Assembly (NCBI GenBank): GCA_951640195.1
Contig: OX621163.1
Coordinates: 248,001-312,000, forward strand
Origin: Porpolomopsis calyptriformis
Lineage: Eukaryota > Basidiomycota > Agaricomycetes > Agaricales > Hygrophoraceae
Length of the DNA: 64,000 bases
Reading direction: 5' to 3'
Part shown: positions 23,065-34,168 of the stretch, in pieces
Numbering within the stretch: the stretch's first letter is position 1
Layout of the letters: every line of letters begins with the position of its first letter
The notes under the pieces: model-generated
Seen by the model: only the letters and a program-made list of their open reading frames with translations
What the model was told of the DNA's origin: nothing
The model's database searches: none
Made by a program: the position numbers and the translations under genes

Positions 23065-24024
23065 ATGAAACCAAAGGCCGGTGCCTTCAAAGTTGCACAC
23101 ATCGGTCATACCAATATCCCTATCTTCCAGTCGACTTCATCCTCCACAAAAGTGTGCGTCAAGCAATGCTTTTATCATGATGCTGATGGGGCGCTCGGTC
23201 GTGCACCATCCCGCATTGTTTATAATAGCCATACCCAATTAAAGAAGTTGACGGTAGAGTCGTACTGTGCGACATGGGGTGCAGCTTTGATGCAACTCGC
23301 GTATGACTTTGTGGAGCAGGAGAATGCACAACGCGGTCCTCCATCGTTCCCGATTCCTCGATTGCGTTTCGTTCGGGTAGCCCTAGCCGTTGCAGACGAT
23401 AAAGAGCGGCATACTTTCTTGATTGAGGAGTGTATTGATGAGGACACCGACGGCGAGTTTCTCAAGTACATCAATAACGACCGTAGCTCTCCTCTTTCCC
23501 ACCCCAACAACCTTGAGCGACAACAGATAGGCGAATTTCTCGCCTTCGCTCAGCATGTTCAATATGTGAAGACTCAAAAGTTGGCTTTCGTTTCAGATGT
23601 TCAAGGTTTGTTTTCGCATTTAACTGATTCCGCATTCTGATTATTTCCTGAGAATAGGTGGTACATCACTACTTTCTGATCCCCAAATCATAACAGCCCC
23701 GTAAATTTTGTTGCATGCTCACACATCAATTTTACTCATGGAATGATATTTAGTGAACTCTCCGGAAACCTCTTCGCTGGTGGCAACATAGGGGCCTGTT
23801 TTCAACATTTCACCGATGATCACCTTTGCAATAGATTCTGTCGCTACTACATTCCGGAAGGTCTCCCCAAGGCAAAAGCTGGTAAGGCACCCCGCTTTGG
23901 TGTATCGCTTGAACAGATGCTGCGGGAAGCCGAAGACGAAAAAGCGGCAGCAAAAGCAGCAGCGATGAACGATGACCGCGAGCTCACTAATATGAGCATC
24001 TCCTTGACGTCTCTCGGACTGTAA
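23065..24024 (+). CDS. Fungal alpha-type protein kinase
   Basis: Exons 23065-23605, 23658-23700 and 23754-24024 (introns 52 and 53 nt) encode 284 aa. Conserved blocks in order: VCVKQCFY near residue 30 (ATP-binding Lys), FLIEECI, FLAFAQHVQYVKTQKLAFVSDVQG, GTSLLSDPQIITA (formed across both introns), GGNIGACF and HLCNRFCRYY (the Cys/His zinc site). This is the whole alpha-kinase (MHCK/eEF2-kinase) catalytic module, with little else. Such stand-alone alpha-kinases are expanded in mushrooms. It would phosphorylate Ser/Thr in substrates that cannot be named from sequence. The C-terminus is Ala/Glu-rich. No break was seen, so it is probably functional. Confidence 0.88.
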
Positions 24025-24812
24025 TCCCAATCCGCATGTATGTCCTTTGAATAATTGCTCTCGTACATATGCTCTCACATCCACAGCTCTTTTACATATG
24101 CTTTCATACGCACGGCGCTCCTCGCACATACGTTCTCCTAGATACACTCTCGCACACTCAATCATACTCATGCACGTATACTCTCGTACGCTTTCATTCC
24201 CTTTATTTAATTCAGATACCTCACTTTAATCTCCAAATTTAATTTCTTTTCGTTGTAATGGTTATTTGAGCTTGAGTTGCAGATTGCTATTGAATTAGCC
24301 TTGCATGGTGAACCAACCAATCTCTAGGTTAACCTGGAGGTCTCTCAGTGAGTTTTGAAGCCGATACTTGTGAGCTGGATGGTCGTTCAATTGCTGCTTT
24401 GTGTTGAAGTGGGCACGAGTGAATGACTAAGTCAGGAAACTTCAACCAGCACCCTGATTGCAGTGAAACGCACTAAAGAATGGCTACAACTCTAACTTCT
24501 AGGCATCGAGTCATTCGTCAACCCTTCGTGCTCATGCTGATCACTGTGTAAAGTGCAGACACTACAGCCAAGGAACCTACTTGGCTAACAGAATCAGACA
24601 CTTTCCTCCTCAACTACAAGCTGTATGGGACATAACAGGCTCAAGTTTATCAAGGGAGTATTAGGATGAGAATATCACTACCTCAATGAAACTCGAAGTG
24701 CATACATTCATACAATGCAGGGACATTGCAAAGAGTACAGCGAGCAAGTCTTTGTTTTTCTATTACACACCACCTTTCTTTCTTGCGCTGCCCTATCCCG
24801 CTTCACCACCGC
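24025..24812. other. Intergenic, nothing recognised
   Basis: A weak repeated theme of CTC(G/T)CACATAYGCTCTC words at 24055-24195 follows the kinase gene. No gene was identified. Confidence 0.4.
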
Positions 24813-24972
24813 CATGTCCGCCATTCAGTTCAATCAATGCAACCTCTACTTAGCTGGAGGTGACATTCTTAACATCCATCTCCCGGAGCATCCCCCCGAG
24901 CCATTTGTCACGCGTAAAAATCCTTCGGACCCAGCCCATTTCCTCAAAACACTCACCGTCCGTGCCGCGTGA
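24813..24972 (+). CDS. Possible small ORF, product unknown (52 aa)
   Basis: The ATG in context ACCGCCATGTCC, after a pyrimidine-rich leader, opens a 52-codon frame (AIQFNQCNLYLAGGDIL...). It may be a first exon whose continuation I cannot find. No family is recognised. Confidence 0.25.
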
Positions 24973-25216
24973 TTTTTTATCCGCGTTTCCCGCAAATTCT
25001 TCCAGTGAGTTTTTTTTAAACGTGGGATTCTCCTTCGCGCTAACTTTCCCGCAAAGTTTCGTCACCGATATGGTCAGAAACGAAAGGAGCGGGTTCAGCT
25101 CAATCGTTTGATCGGGGCGCGTCTCTCATACTCGCGTGAGCGCGAAGGTGTAGGTTTTTTTTTTTTCTGTTCGGATTGTCATGTATTACTATACTTCAAA
25201 CAGTAAATATCATACA

Positions 25217-25308
25217 GTGTACCCAAGGTCCTTTACCTCGGCATGTCATAGATTGACAGGTTGACGGCATTTAAAGTTTTCTTAGCAGGCAAATCTTGCG
25301 TTCCATAC
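25217..25308 (+). repeat. Direct repeat copy 1 (partner at 40200-40282)
   Basis: GTGTACCC.AGG.CCTTTACC, GGCATGTC.TAGATTGAC and the block GGCATTTAAAGTTTTCTTAG with GCAGGCAA are shared with 40200-40282 in the same orientation. This copy has an extra AGGTTGAC octamer. The pair brackets ~15 kb that includes the TET/JBP, PHD, Ulp1, AT-hook and F-box genes. Confidence 0.75.
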
Positions 25309-25375
25309 TGTATACAACGAAGAAGTAGCTTTGTAAAAAATCAAAATCTAAACATATTTCACTGCGACATAGCCT

Positions 25376-27216
25376 CTATACAGTAGACATGCTGCTATGA
25401 ACCGGAGGGAGATTCCTGAAAAAGTTGTTGTTGGGTAACGGAGCCATGCAAGAGTCGCAGTATGGAAAGTTGCTTACCCCTCTTAGCTCTGAATAGGTAG
25501 AGAAAAGTTCCGATGCCCTCTTCCATCGTGGGGAGGATTGCAAGTCGCAGGCTAGTTTCCCAATCGGATCCTGCATCATGAAATCATTCGCTGTCCGATA
25601 TCCATGCTCAACCCATCTGAACAGCCCTCCAGCTGCATACTGTGTACACGAAACACGGGTCTCGTGTGCCTGCACCTTGGTGTTGGAGTGACAGAATATT
25701 GCGGAAGGGATAAGCACCGTGGAACCGGGGGGAAACTCTATCGCCAACTTAATATCCCAAAGTAAAAGGTGGCCTCCTTTTTTCGGATCAAAGTCTCCTA
25801 ACGCAGTAATAGCACACCACCCAAAGGCAAGGTTCGAGAAGTCGCGATGAGGCAGACATATCGTCTTAGGACCAAAGTTGAAGGTCATAGCACTCCAGAC
25901 GCTATTTTTAAAGTTCATCCTAAGCTGTGGATGGTGGCCTAGGAGCCCCGACATCGTGGTAGAGTAGTACTTGTACAGGCGTGGTGCCCAAGCTGCAAAC
26001 AGCCCGTTCGAGAACCCTGCTATCCTTTGGATGGCAGAGCATTGTATCAAATCCGTCATGACCGCGTGATTGTTGTGTGTAAGGCCAAGATTTCCTGGAA
26101 CCTTTACGAAAATGTTCCAAGATCGTGATTAAAAAAACATAGCGGCAGAGGAAAAGTATACTGTACTTTTTGTCCTCCTCCGAATGAAAAACCGCAGGCG
26201 AGGGATGGAGAGCGGCACCGGCGGTGGGATGCATCCTTTGCAGAAAATTCGCAAAGCCCCCGAGCTTCTGAGATTCTTTGGGCAGCCTCATTGTGTATGA
26301 TTTCCCATTCAGGAGACTGGGGACGTCCACCTAGAAGAGCTACCACACGCCCCTCAGAATCGAGGATTGGCGTCGCACGACTAGCAGTACATTTTCACCG
26401 AATCAGATCGAGAATCTTGTTTGATTGGGTAGAAATCGACCTACATGCCATCCCATTCCTGGATTCTAAACCCAAATTGGGGTGCGTTTCTCAACACATC
26501 CTCCAGAGAATACTCCTTTATCTCGATCCTCTTGCTCTTCTCTGACCGCAGAGCTGTGAACCCAGGGCCAGTCACAGGAAGGGTCTCCGTTGCTACCGTG
26601 GTCGATATTGGGATGGATGACGCGATGTGTTTCAGTCTGACGTTGGTAGGCTTGACGCATCCCACTTTTATCGTGTGGAGGGATGCTTCCTGCCGTCGCT
26701 CCCTGCGATGCTTGTGGCTTGATTTCTTTGACCTCTTGACAGTTGAAGTTGTTCGAGGGTGACCTTTGACAGAGGGAATACTCTTCCTTACATGCAGGGG
26801 GGAAAGGGGCGGGTTTGGTCCCTTATTGGCCAGTATGTTCATACCTCTGATCATTGGTAAGAGGTTGGCTTTCTTTGTTCCCCAGCATGTATCTCCTGGA
26901 TGTCCTGTATAGGAATGTTATGTTTTCATTTAATAGTTACGATATTTCTGCCTTACCATCGAGATCGTTGGGTTCTATCATATATGACATATCCCCTACC
27001 GGAGGAGGCTGATTATAGGGCAAAAATGCCTGCCCTTCAGTCGGGTCATAGTCTGGATGCTGCTCGATGTCAATTGCAGCCTGGAGGCGAGGGAGGAGGA
27101 GGATGTTGGTCTGGATCGGTATACCAGAAGCTTCCAACAATGTGTTACTGCGTAGCAAATCCTTTAATGTTAGCCATGAGTCAATGCATTCATTGTGGAA
27201 CTTGTGGGGTTCCTCT
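25376..27216 (-). CDS. TET/JBP-type 2-oxoglutarate/Fe(II) dioxygenase
   Basis: Exons found by phase-consistent splicing: ~27216-26957, 26904-26445, 26380-26167 and 26101-25376 (introns 52, 64 and 65 nt). More 5' exons may exist. The N-terminal half contains EWDGIRATPILDSEGRVVAL then LLGGRPQSPEWE; a basic Lys/Arg segment (KKSSHKHRRERRQ) precedes it. The catalytic part has LPHRDFSNLAFGWC (Fe ligands His, Asp), GDFDPKKGGHLLLWD, FPPGSTVLIPSAIFCHSN (distal His), ETRVSCTQYAAGGLFRW (Arg for 2-oxoglutarate). This is the TET/JBP family that oxidises methylpyrimidines in nucleic acids, lineage-expanded in basidiomycetes and often linked to KDZ transposons. All catalytic residues are present, so activity is likely. 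A LINE sits ~75 bp upstream of the first recognised exon. Confidence 0.85.
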
Positions 27217-27304
27217 CACAGGCATTTCACTTTAAGAATGGGTAGTACTTGACGACTTTGCAACTCACAGTGGGCTTCAACTTAGACTCACGTGACACAC
27301 ATTT

Positions 27305-28188
27305 TTTTTTTTTTTTTTTGATTTCAGCATTTATATACCGCAACAAGCAAGCGTACGTGCTAAGACGTGGTGGCTGGTTATCTATGACCAGCCCTGCTAC
27401 TTTGTTTATATACATATGAGGGGGTCAATCCCTGGGGCTTTGGGTGACGCAGTGAGTCTCGTGATTTGTGGGTTGAGTTGGGTGTTTTCTTATTGTGCTG
27501 GAGTTGCACCGTTTTCGGCATTTGGGGGTGTGGCCATAGGTTGGCCTTCCTGGGCTAGGTTGCCCTCGGTTGTGTCGTCATCCTGTTGGACTGGGACTGT
27601 GGGTTCTTCATCGAACGTGGGGGATTTGGGTTTGGCATAGGGTCTGCCTGTCTTGGTGAACGCTCCAGGTTTGAGTATGAATGATCTCTGGCAGTGAGAT
27701 ATTTCTTGATGCTTTCCGGAGGAGGTTTTTGTGTTCGTCGTATTGCGGGCACTCTTGTATTATGTGTTCTCGCGTTTGTAACCCGTCTAAAGGGTCCCTT
27801 GTGGGCACCCTGAGTGCAGTAAGGCAATGCTTCTTGACGTGTGTGGCCCTCAGCGATGTAGCATCTCCCCTATAGGTGTACTACCTGGACCAGGTCGACA
27901 TAAGTCTCCCTAATTGGTGTGGCAAAGAAACCAGCGGTCCAAAGACCTCCCAGCTAGGTACAGTCCAATAGCAGAGTTGGTCATTACGACCTCCCTAAAG
28001 GGTACAGGTGGGGATCACACCCAGCTGCACACACACACGGATACTAACCACTGCACCGACGTGGTAACAACATGGATGGGTACGCTCTGCCTTTCTCAGA
28101 GACCCACCGGCGATGGATTTTGACCTCTCGAGCCCAACCAGGGATTTTCTCCCTAGTTGGCTACGGCCCAGTGAATGACTCCAGGGCA
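27305..28188 (-). mobile_element. 5'-truncated Tad-like LINE with 15-bp target-site duplication
   Basis: The copy is flanked by ACGTGACACACATTT at 27290-27304 and 28189-28203. A 16-19-nt T-run at 27302-27320 is the poly(A) tail of an element on the minus strand. The body encodes, leftward from 27827, a frayed LINE ORF2 C-terminus: GPLDGLQTREHIIQECPQY, the (T)R.HI...C..Y pattern after the RNase H/reverse transcriptase of Tad1/L1-like fungal LINEs. Only ~0.88 kb is left. A shorter relative is at 31915-32070. Confidence 0.85.
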
Positions 28189-28203
28189 ACGTGACACACA
28201 TTT

Positions 28204-28693
28204 CTGTAGAAAGGCTGTAGAAAGGAATGTTTCGATTAACGTTCCCTTCTTTCTTTGCCTCCAGTCACAGTTCAGTTCCAGTTCAGTTAATCAGTATCAA
28301 TGACTTGGCCTACTAAGCTGCAGTAGCCGAGAATACTATCCAAATACATGACGGGAGGGGAGAAAGATTGAGAAGGAGCAGGCAAGGCGAGGATCAGAGT
28401 CAACGGCGGGAATGAGGATGGGTGTGGGCGAATAGGCAGGGCCTAATACTGTATTGCGAACAACATACCACCGATATATAAATACTAGATTTTGACCAAT
28501 AAATGCTGGCCTCTGCCACACTGAACTTGGAAGAAGCTTGTAAAAGATGATGCTCAGACTTGCAACAAAGGAAGGTCTTATCTGTTGATCACACAGAGGA
28601 TACTATCGAACACTGCCCCATGCTCAGGAGGCAACTTGTATCAAAGGAAGATGTGGTACAATATAGTCGTATACATGGGCAGGTCCACACCAC
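28204..28693. other. Intergenic between LINE and PHD gene
   Basis: Possible promoter of the TET/JBP gene before the LINE landed: on the minus strand a TATATAT element near 28475 is followed by a CT-rich stretch (28375-28410). No gene was recognised. Confidence 0.3.
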
Positions 28694-31600
28694 TCATGTT
28701 GATTGGGTTTCGCCCACCTTCTTCCTTCCACCTTCCTTCCACTTAGCGTGTGCCCAGGCGTCAGGTGGCACAGGGAACGGCAAAATACAGTACTTGTATG
28801 GCCGCAAGTGCTTTTTGTCACAGTCCTGTACAAAGTTAGGTCGACGAACCTTCTGCACACGCGACTTGCAGAATCCACATGAAAGGCGGCACCAATCGCC
28901 CTTCTTATCAAGCATGCTTGACGTTACAAAACAGCCCACACCACATGTCGGACATGCCGGAGGATCCAATCCCCATGGGCAGTCCTCGTTGGAGAGCGCG
29001 AATTGCGTGACGGAAATGTCACCTCCTGATTCCGATTCCGATCCCTTCCATGCACGAATGAGCAGGACGGGTGTGTGTGAGAGGATGTCTACTCGGTCAA
29101 ATGACCGATGCAGCGCTTCCTCCACATCCTGCATGTTCTTCTCTTGCTGAAGGAATGCCAGCTCAACGAATAACGGCAATGCAGATGTGACTTTGATAGG
29201 CGATAACACCTTTGCGGAGAATCCAATGACCCAAGTGAAGATATTACTAGAAGGAGGGATAAAACGGTTTATTGATTGTTGGGCAGAAGTCGCAAAGGGG
29301 AAGGGGAAGAGGGAAATCCTGCATACCTTTCAACCAGGGACTTCCACGACTGTAGACTTCCCTCGTGGTGAAATGTGTGCCCACAGCACAGGGCAATCAA
29401 GCCCTTGATTGATGGGTTCTGCATAAACACGGGATCGTATGCATCCTGCATAGTAGCGCGTAGAATCTGGGGAAACCGGTTCCGGTTCAGTTCCAGTTCG
29501 ACGATAGCATCTTCTTATGAAGTCCTCCAACAACTACTTACTTCGGTGATGTGGGCGTGGCGGTTGGTTTTGGCCCCTGGGAATGCGTAGACTAACTCCC
29601 CCGTTTGAACTGTAGTATGGCCTTCAAGGACGACAAGGACTGCTGAGTTCGGGAATCGCTTTATCCACTCCACCGCTTGTGAGCGCAATGCTTTGAGAGT
29701 GCGTCCATTATTCAAGTAAACGTATATAGTCTGGAGCTGTTTATAGAATACCATAAGCCTAAATCACTCGGTCATTCGAGGAAACGTCCCTCACCTGGTC
29801 ATCCTGCTCGTGCTTGTAAAAGTCTTTCAATCGCCCTGCGATATTCGGGGCGGTTAGTGTCTCTTTGACCATTCTTGCCTCACATGTGTATATGTGGATG
29901 TAGAGGAGGGGGGTTATAACCCTCCCCCCGTGGAAGAATGATTTTATTCGTGAGTTGATTGTATACTGAAGAAGGAAAATCAGTGGTGTTGTCTTGCATG
30001 AAGTAGATCCAAACCTTGGGAAGTATTTTTTTGAGGCGACAATGCCTCAGGCAGTACCATGGAGTTCCCTCAGGAACATCCCACTGGACACACGCAGTCG
30101 AGTCCGAGGAAACACACAGCATGACACCACACCCTGGTTCACTGCATACCACAAATGACCCACCATCACTACAATATTGGCAAAACTATCCAAAACATGC
30201 AGCATATTAGCGGGACTCGTAATAAATTATTTTTCCTCCCATCTTCTTACCATCTTTGCCGACCCCTTGCCTTGTGCTTCATCATCATCTTGAGATGATG
30301 ATGCCGTTTCCGACGTCAGTTTATCCATGTTCTCCAATGAATGGAGAAAGTCTTCGCCAGGGTTTCCTGGCAGTGCATCCGTGATGCAGGTTGACGTGTG
30401 AAACCCATAGCGCCGTCGCTTCACTGCACGGCCACCTGCAGCAGCCTTCCTCTTCCTCTTCTCGGGCACACGGTTGGAAGTCTGTTTTTTCGTCGCTCCA
30501 CTTGACGAACTCCTCCTCTCTGCACCCACATGCTTCGCATTGGGTTGAGATGGTGGATCCAGGGAGGGGGAGGATGCAGGCAACGGATGGTTGTTGATTG
30601 AAGATGATGCTGTGAGCATCGGATCAATGCCGAAGTTTTCATCCTGAAGTGGAGGTGATGTTGGCTTGCCTCCGCTCGAGCTGGTTGCTTTGTTTAAAAA
30701 GAGTGTGTAATGTCAACAACTGTTCATCAAAGAAACAATGTAGGATGATGTACATGGAATGTTTGCCAAGTCACCGAGGTCGAAATTGAACTCGGGCTGG
30801 TTCTCTGCTATACTGCCGCGCATCACAGCAGCAGGTTGATTAGCTGTATCCTTGGCTGGGGCGGCAGGGTTGGCAGGGGCGGCAGGTGTCGCAGGGGCGG
30901 TGGATTTGGCTGGGGGGGCGGATTTAGCTGGGGGGGCGGATTTGGCTGGGGGGGCGGATTTGGCTGGGGCAGCAGGGTTGGCGGTGGCGGCGGGTTTGGC
31001 TGGGGCAGTGGTTTGGGCTGGGGCGGCGGGTTTGGCAGGGGCGGTGGATTTGGCAGGGGCAGTGGGGTTGACAGTGGCGGATTTGGCTGGGGCAGCAGGG
31101 TTGGCGGTGGCGGCGGTTTTAGCTGGGGCGGTGGTTTGGGCTCGGGCGGCGGTTTTAGCTGGGGCGGTGGTTTGGGCTCGGGCGGCGGGTTTGGCAGGGG
31201 CGGTGGGTTTGGATGCAGGAATGGGCTGGGCTGGGGCGGTGGCTTGGTTGCCGGTATTTTCAAATGTTGCGAGCGTTAGTTTGTTTCCGACTTGCACCTG
31301 TTCCAATGCTGCCAACAATGGCTCTAGACTACCACAGAATGTGGGTCATTATGCTATGCCACAGATCAGATCCAATACATACCTGTGTGAGTCGGCCTTG
31401 TCTTTCGTGAGATCGATGGGCCGAGATGTGGAGGTAGATGGAGATGGAGCCGACTGGTGGGTCTGTTCACCTACTTGGCGCTCTTGGCCAGGATCGGAAG
31501 GAGGCTGGGTGGCTTGGGTAAGGGGTGGTTGGTGGATGAGGGCATTTGGCTGCGTGCTAGTTGGTGATGATATGTTAATAAAGAGACATAAAGATATGTT

Positions 31601-31844
31601 TGTTTGTTTGTTCATACTCTATGCCGCGTGCAGAAATTTTGGGAGAAGGTGAGATGTTCAGGAAATCGTTGGGATTCCAACCACCTTCATTGGGTTCAGG
31701 GGTATAGCGTGGTGAAGGTTGATTGGTTGTGTGGCCTTGGGTCGGGGAGATATTCATCGGAGAGGGTGGGTTGCCTTGGGAGGAATCACTATCAGAGTAA
31801 TCATCCCCATGAAAGTTGCTAGTCGCTGATTGTGTATGGGGCAT
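28694..31844 (-). CDS. PHD-like zinc-finger protein, 867 aa, nine exons
   Basis: Exons: 31844-31618, 31556-31383, 31328-30754, 30687-30251, 30185-29967, 29878-29795, 29736-29542, 29466-29327 and 29246-28694. Every junction keeps phase. Order of parts: Ser/Pro/Asn-rich start; a ~110-residue low-complexity segment of AP-A-K-(P/S/T) repeats; NLS-like KRKRKAAAGG and KRRR; a PHD-like cross-brace finger (FCQYCSDGGSFVVC, CGVMLC, WYCLRHC, residues ~470-510); then a ~350-residue region with LVVLEGHT, LCCGHTFHHEGSLQSWKSLV and a C-terminal Cys-rich part (CPTCGVGC, CRLSCGFC). I recognise this as a recurrent uncharacterised Agaricomycete layout but can name no function. A nuclear, chromatin-reading role is inference from finger and NLS. 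Confidence 0.75.
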
Positions 31845-31914
31845 TGCAGCTAATCGTGTATGAAAAGTCTGTTGTAACAGCGCTAAGGAAAAAGAGACTC
31901 ACGTGATTTGATTT

Positions 31915-32070
31915 TTTTTTTTTTTTTTTGAATTCAGCAAATGTATGCGCTAAGATGCACTAGTTAGTTCTATATTACTATACACAACCAACTCTGCAAC
32001 TTTGTTCGCAGCCTTATAAGTGGGTTGTCCCAGGGCTTTGGCTCACGCAGTGAGTTTCATGAGTTGTGTT
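31915..32070 (-). mobile_element. Short LINE tail with 12-bp target-site duplication
   Basis: GTGATTTGATTT at 31903-31914 and 32071-32082 flanks a T-run (31912-31929) and ~140 bp. The body aligns with the tail of the LINE at 27305-28188 (GATTTCAGCA start; CAACTTTGTT; GGGCTTTGG.T.ACGCAGTGAGT). It is a heavily 5'-truncated insertion in the same orientation. Confidence 0.75.
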
Positions 32071-32252
32071 GTGATTTGATTTAATCGACAGGCAAACGAA
32101 GGCTGCAAGAAGTGAAGTAAAGTGAACTGGTGGCTAGTCCTATAAGGATTTCTAGGAAACCCCGAAGCCTCACATAGAGTCGCTTTGTGAGGTGAGTGTT
32201 TATGTGTGGGTTCCATTAGTGTACGCGAATCAACTTAAGCTGGAATTAAGGA

Positions 32253-33860
32253 ATGGCTGAAGTTTTCGCCAACGATGAAAGCCTCTGGAATCAGTCGACA
32301 ACCCCCCCCGTTAGCAAGTTCACTAAATGGACCTTTGGACGTAATTTCATCTGGATAGGCACGATATGCTGCGAATTGCATGATGATGGCCTCCCAGCAT
32401 TCGAGCTTGCGCTCTTTGATGCGCACTACATGTATTGGCATACAAGTGCTACTGGCCAGTACAGCCATAACTACAACTACCACACTCGGTTGCGTGCTGC
32501 CATAGAGGACTACTTCAAGGGGGTGAAGGGGCATAATTTGCGCTCGCCTGAAGTCCTCACCCCATGGCTATGGCGAACATTCTGTGGATGCACCCATATC
32601 CCAGAGGGCCGCAATGACTTTATGGAACTCATTAAGAGATATGGTGCCTGGAAGGATGAAGGCATGCCTGCACCCTCTCTGGACGGTGAGTGTAATGAGA
32701 TATTTATTCACACTTCGATTTTAATTTTAATTGACACGCAGAGTGGGAAAGGGCTTTAAAAACCCCCAGTGTCCAGCTTTATCTGCCCAGGTGGCTAGAA
32801 ATTTCAAAAGACCACCTAGGCTTCCCAGAGAAAAAGACAAGACTTTACGCCTGGCAATTCCATGTGTTTTTGCGAGCATGCCCAGGCAGTACTATTGCAG
32901 CTGGTAAGACATTGCGTTTTCTCTGCTTGTTGAAGACTAACTATTTGGTGTAAAAGAGGCAAACAAACCATTGAAATTTGTCGACACCCCGATCTATGCC
33001 TTTTTCTCCAAGGAAGAGCGTTCCACGATGCCTTGGATACGTCTGCTTGCAGACCCATCCTTGGTATGCCCACGCTCCACCTCCCTCGTTGACCACAAAG
33101 CTCTACAAAAGCTTAACCCAGGCGCCGAATTGGATGACTCTATCCTAGGCTCATACATCGATCTCTGTCGGGCTCAGAATAAGGATAAAGAAGTAAAACT
33201 GATATCGACATATTTCTGGCCTCAGGTATCAAACCTAGACCACAAGGATTATGGTGGCGCAACAAGGTTGCTCTCTGCAGAGTTGGTAAGCCCTTTTCCC
33301 AAACGTTTCCTTCCTTCCATCGATCTGACAGGTTACCAAGAATGGCCAAAAGGTCAAACGTGGATGGTATGCAGCTGCTTTGTCCTCCATCAACGAGACG
33401 TTGGAAACCTTGAAGTCCCTTTATATCCCCGTAAACCAAAACCAAAATCACTGGCTGCTGCTGAGGATGAACTTCACGGATCGACGCTGGGAGTTCTATG
33501 ATAGTATGACTGCATGCGGAAATGCGAAGACCCGGGCAGGCATTATTAAAGTGAGATTTTCAAGCCACAGAGTTCCTGATTAAATGCTGACAGGTGTCGA
33601 AAAAGGCTGTCAGCGATTATCTCACCACTGAGGTGAATTATAATCTCTCTGGGTGGAATTGCGAAACAGATATGTCTGTGCCGCAACAAAAAGGGTCCAC
33701 AGATTGCGGGGTGTATACCTGTCAATATCTCAAGTGGCTGGTCAACGGTATGGCTATACCTTCAGTTTTGGAAGAGGCTGATGTTGCTGATTTTCGGAAT
33801 ATGATGATCATGGAGCTGGTTTCTGGGAAGCTTAGGATTGGCGATCGCAAGGAATCTTAA
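32253..33860 (+). CDS. Ulp1-like (C48) cysteine protease, 469 aa
   Basis: Exons 32253-32685, 32742-32903, 32957-33285, 33332-33550 and 33594-33860, all phase-consistent. The N-terminal ~200 residues are of unknown fold (FTKWTFGRNFIWIGTICCEL). The protease core spans the last three exons: NHWLLLRMNF (catalytic His), WEFYDSM (Asp), QQKGSTDCGVYTCQYLKWL (Gln and Cys). These are the SUMO-peptidase family residues in the right order, so it is likely active. Ulp1-like domains are expanded in basidiomycetes, in host genes and transposon-linked ones. Neighbours are the PHD gene (head-to-head, ~410 bp with a LINE scrap between) and the AT-hook gene. Confidence 0.8.
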
Positions 33861-34168
33861 TATACACTCACTGTACTATTCACCTGGTTTTTGTCTGAAG
33901 ATGGGGTAGCTTTATTAGCTGTAATAGCATTCAGCATTCGTTCAGCATTCGTTCATTCAGCCATTCTATTCATTTGTGCATCGCAACCTTGTCTTCATTT
34001 CATCATTTCCTCAACATACTTATGAAAGTTGTGCATGGCACCTTTGGCAATGAGGGCGTGTATGCCTTTGAACGTTCTCTTCATGAAAACCAACTCGTCG
34101 TTGTCCTCAAACATAGTGAAATTTGCCAAGTCTTGTCGCTTTTTCCACTCCATCACCAGATTCTTGAT
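33861..34168. other. Intergenic
   Basis: Low-complexity TTCAGCATTCG/ATTCATT repeats near 33928-33972. It may contain the 3' end of the AT-hook gene. Confidence 0.3.

Noticed and set aside
30836..31652. Long Gly-rich and Ala-rich frames on the plus strand
   Set aside because: They are antisense shadows of the A-P-A-K repeats of the PHD-like gene. The minus strand has phase-consistent exons there.
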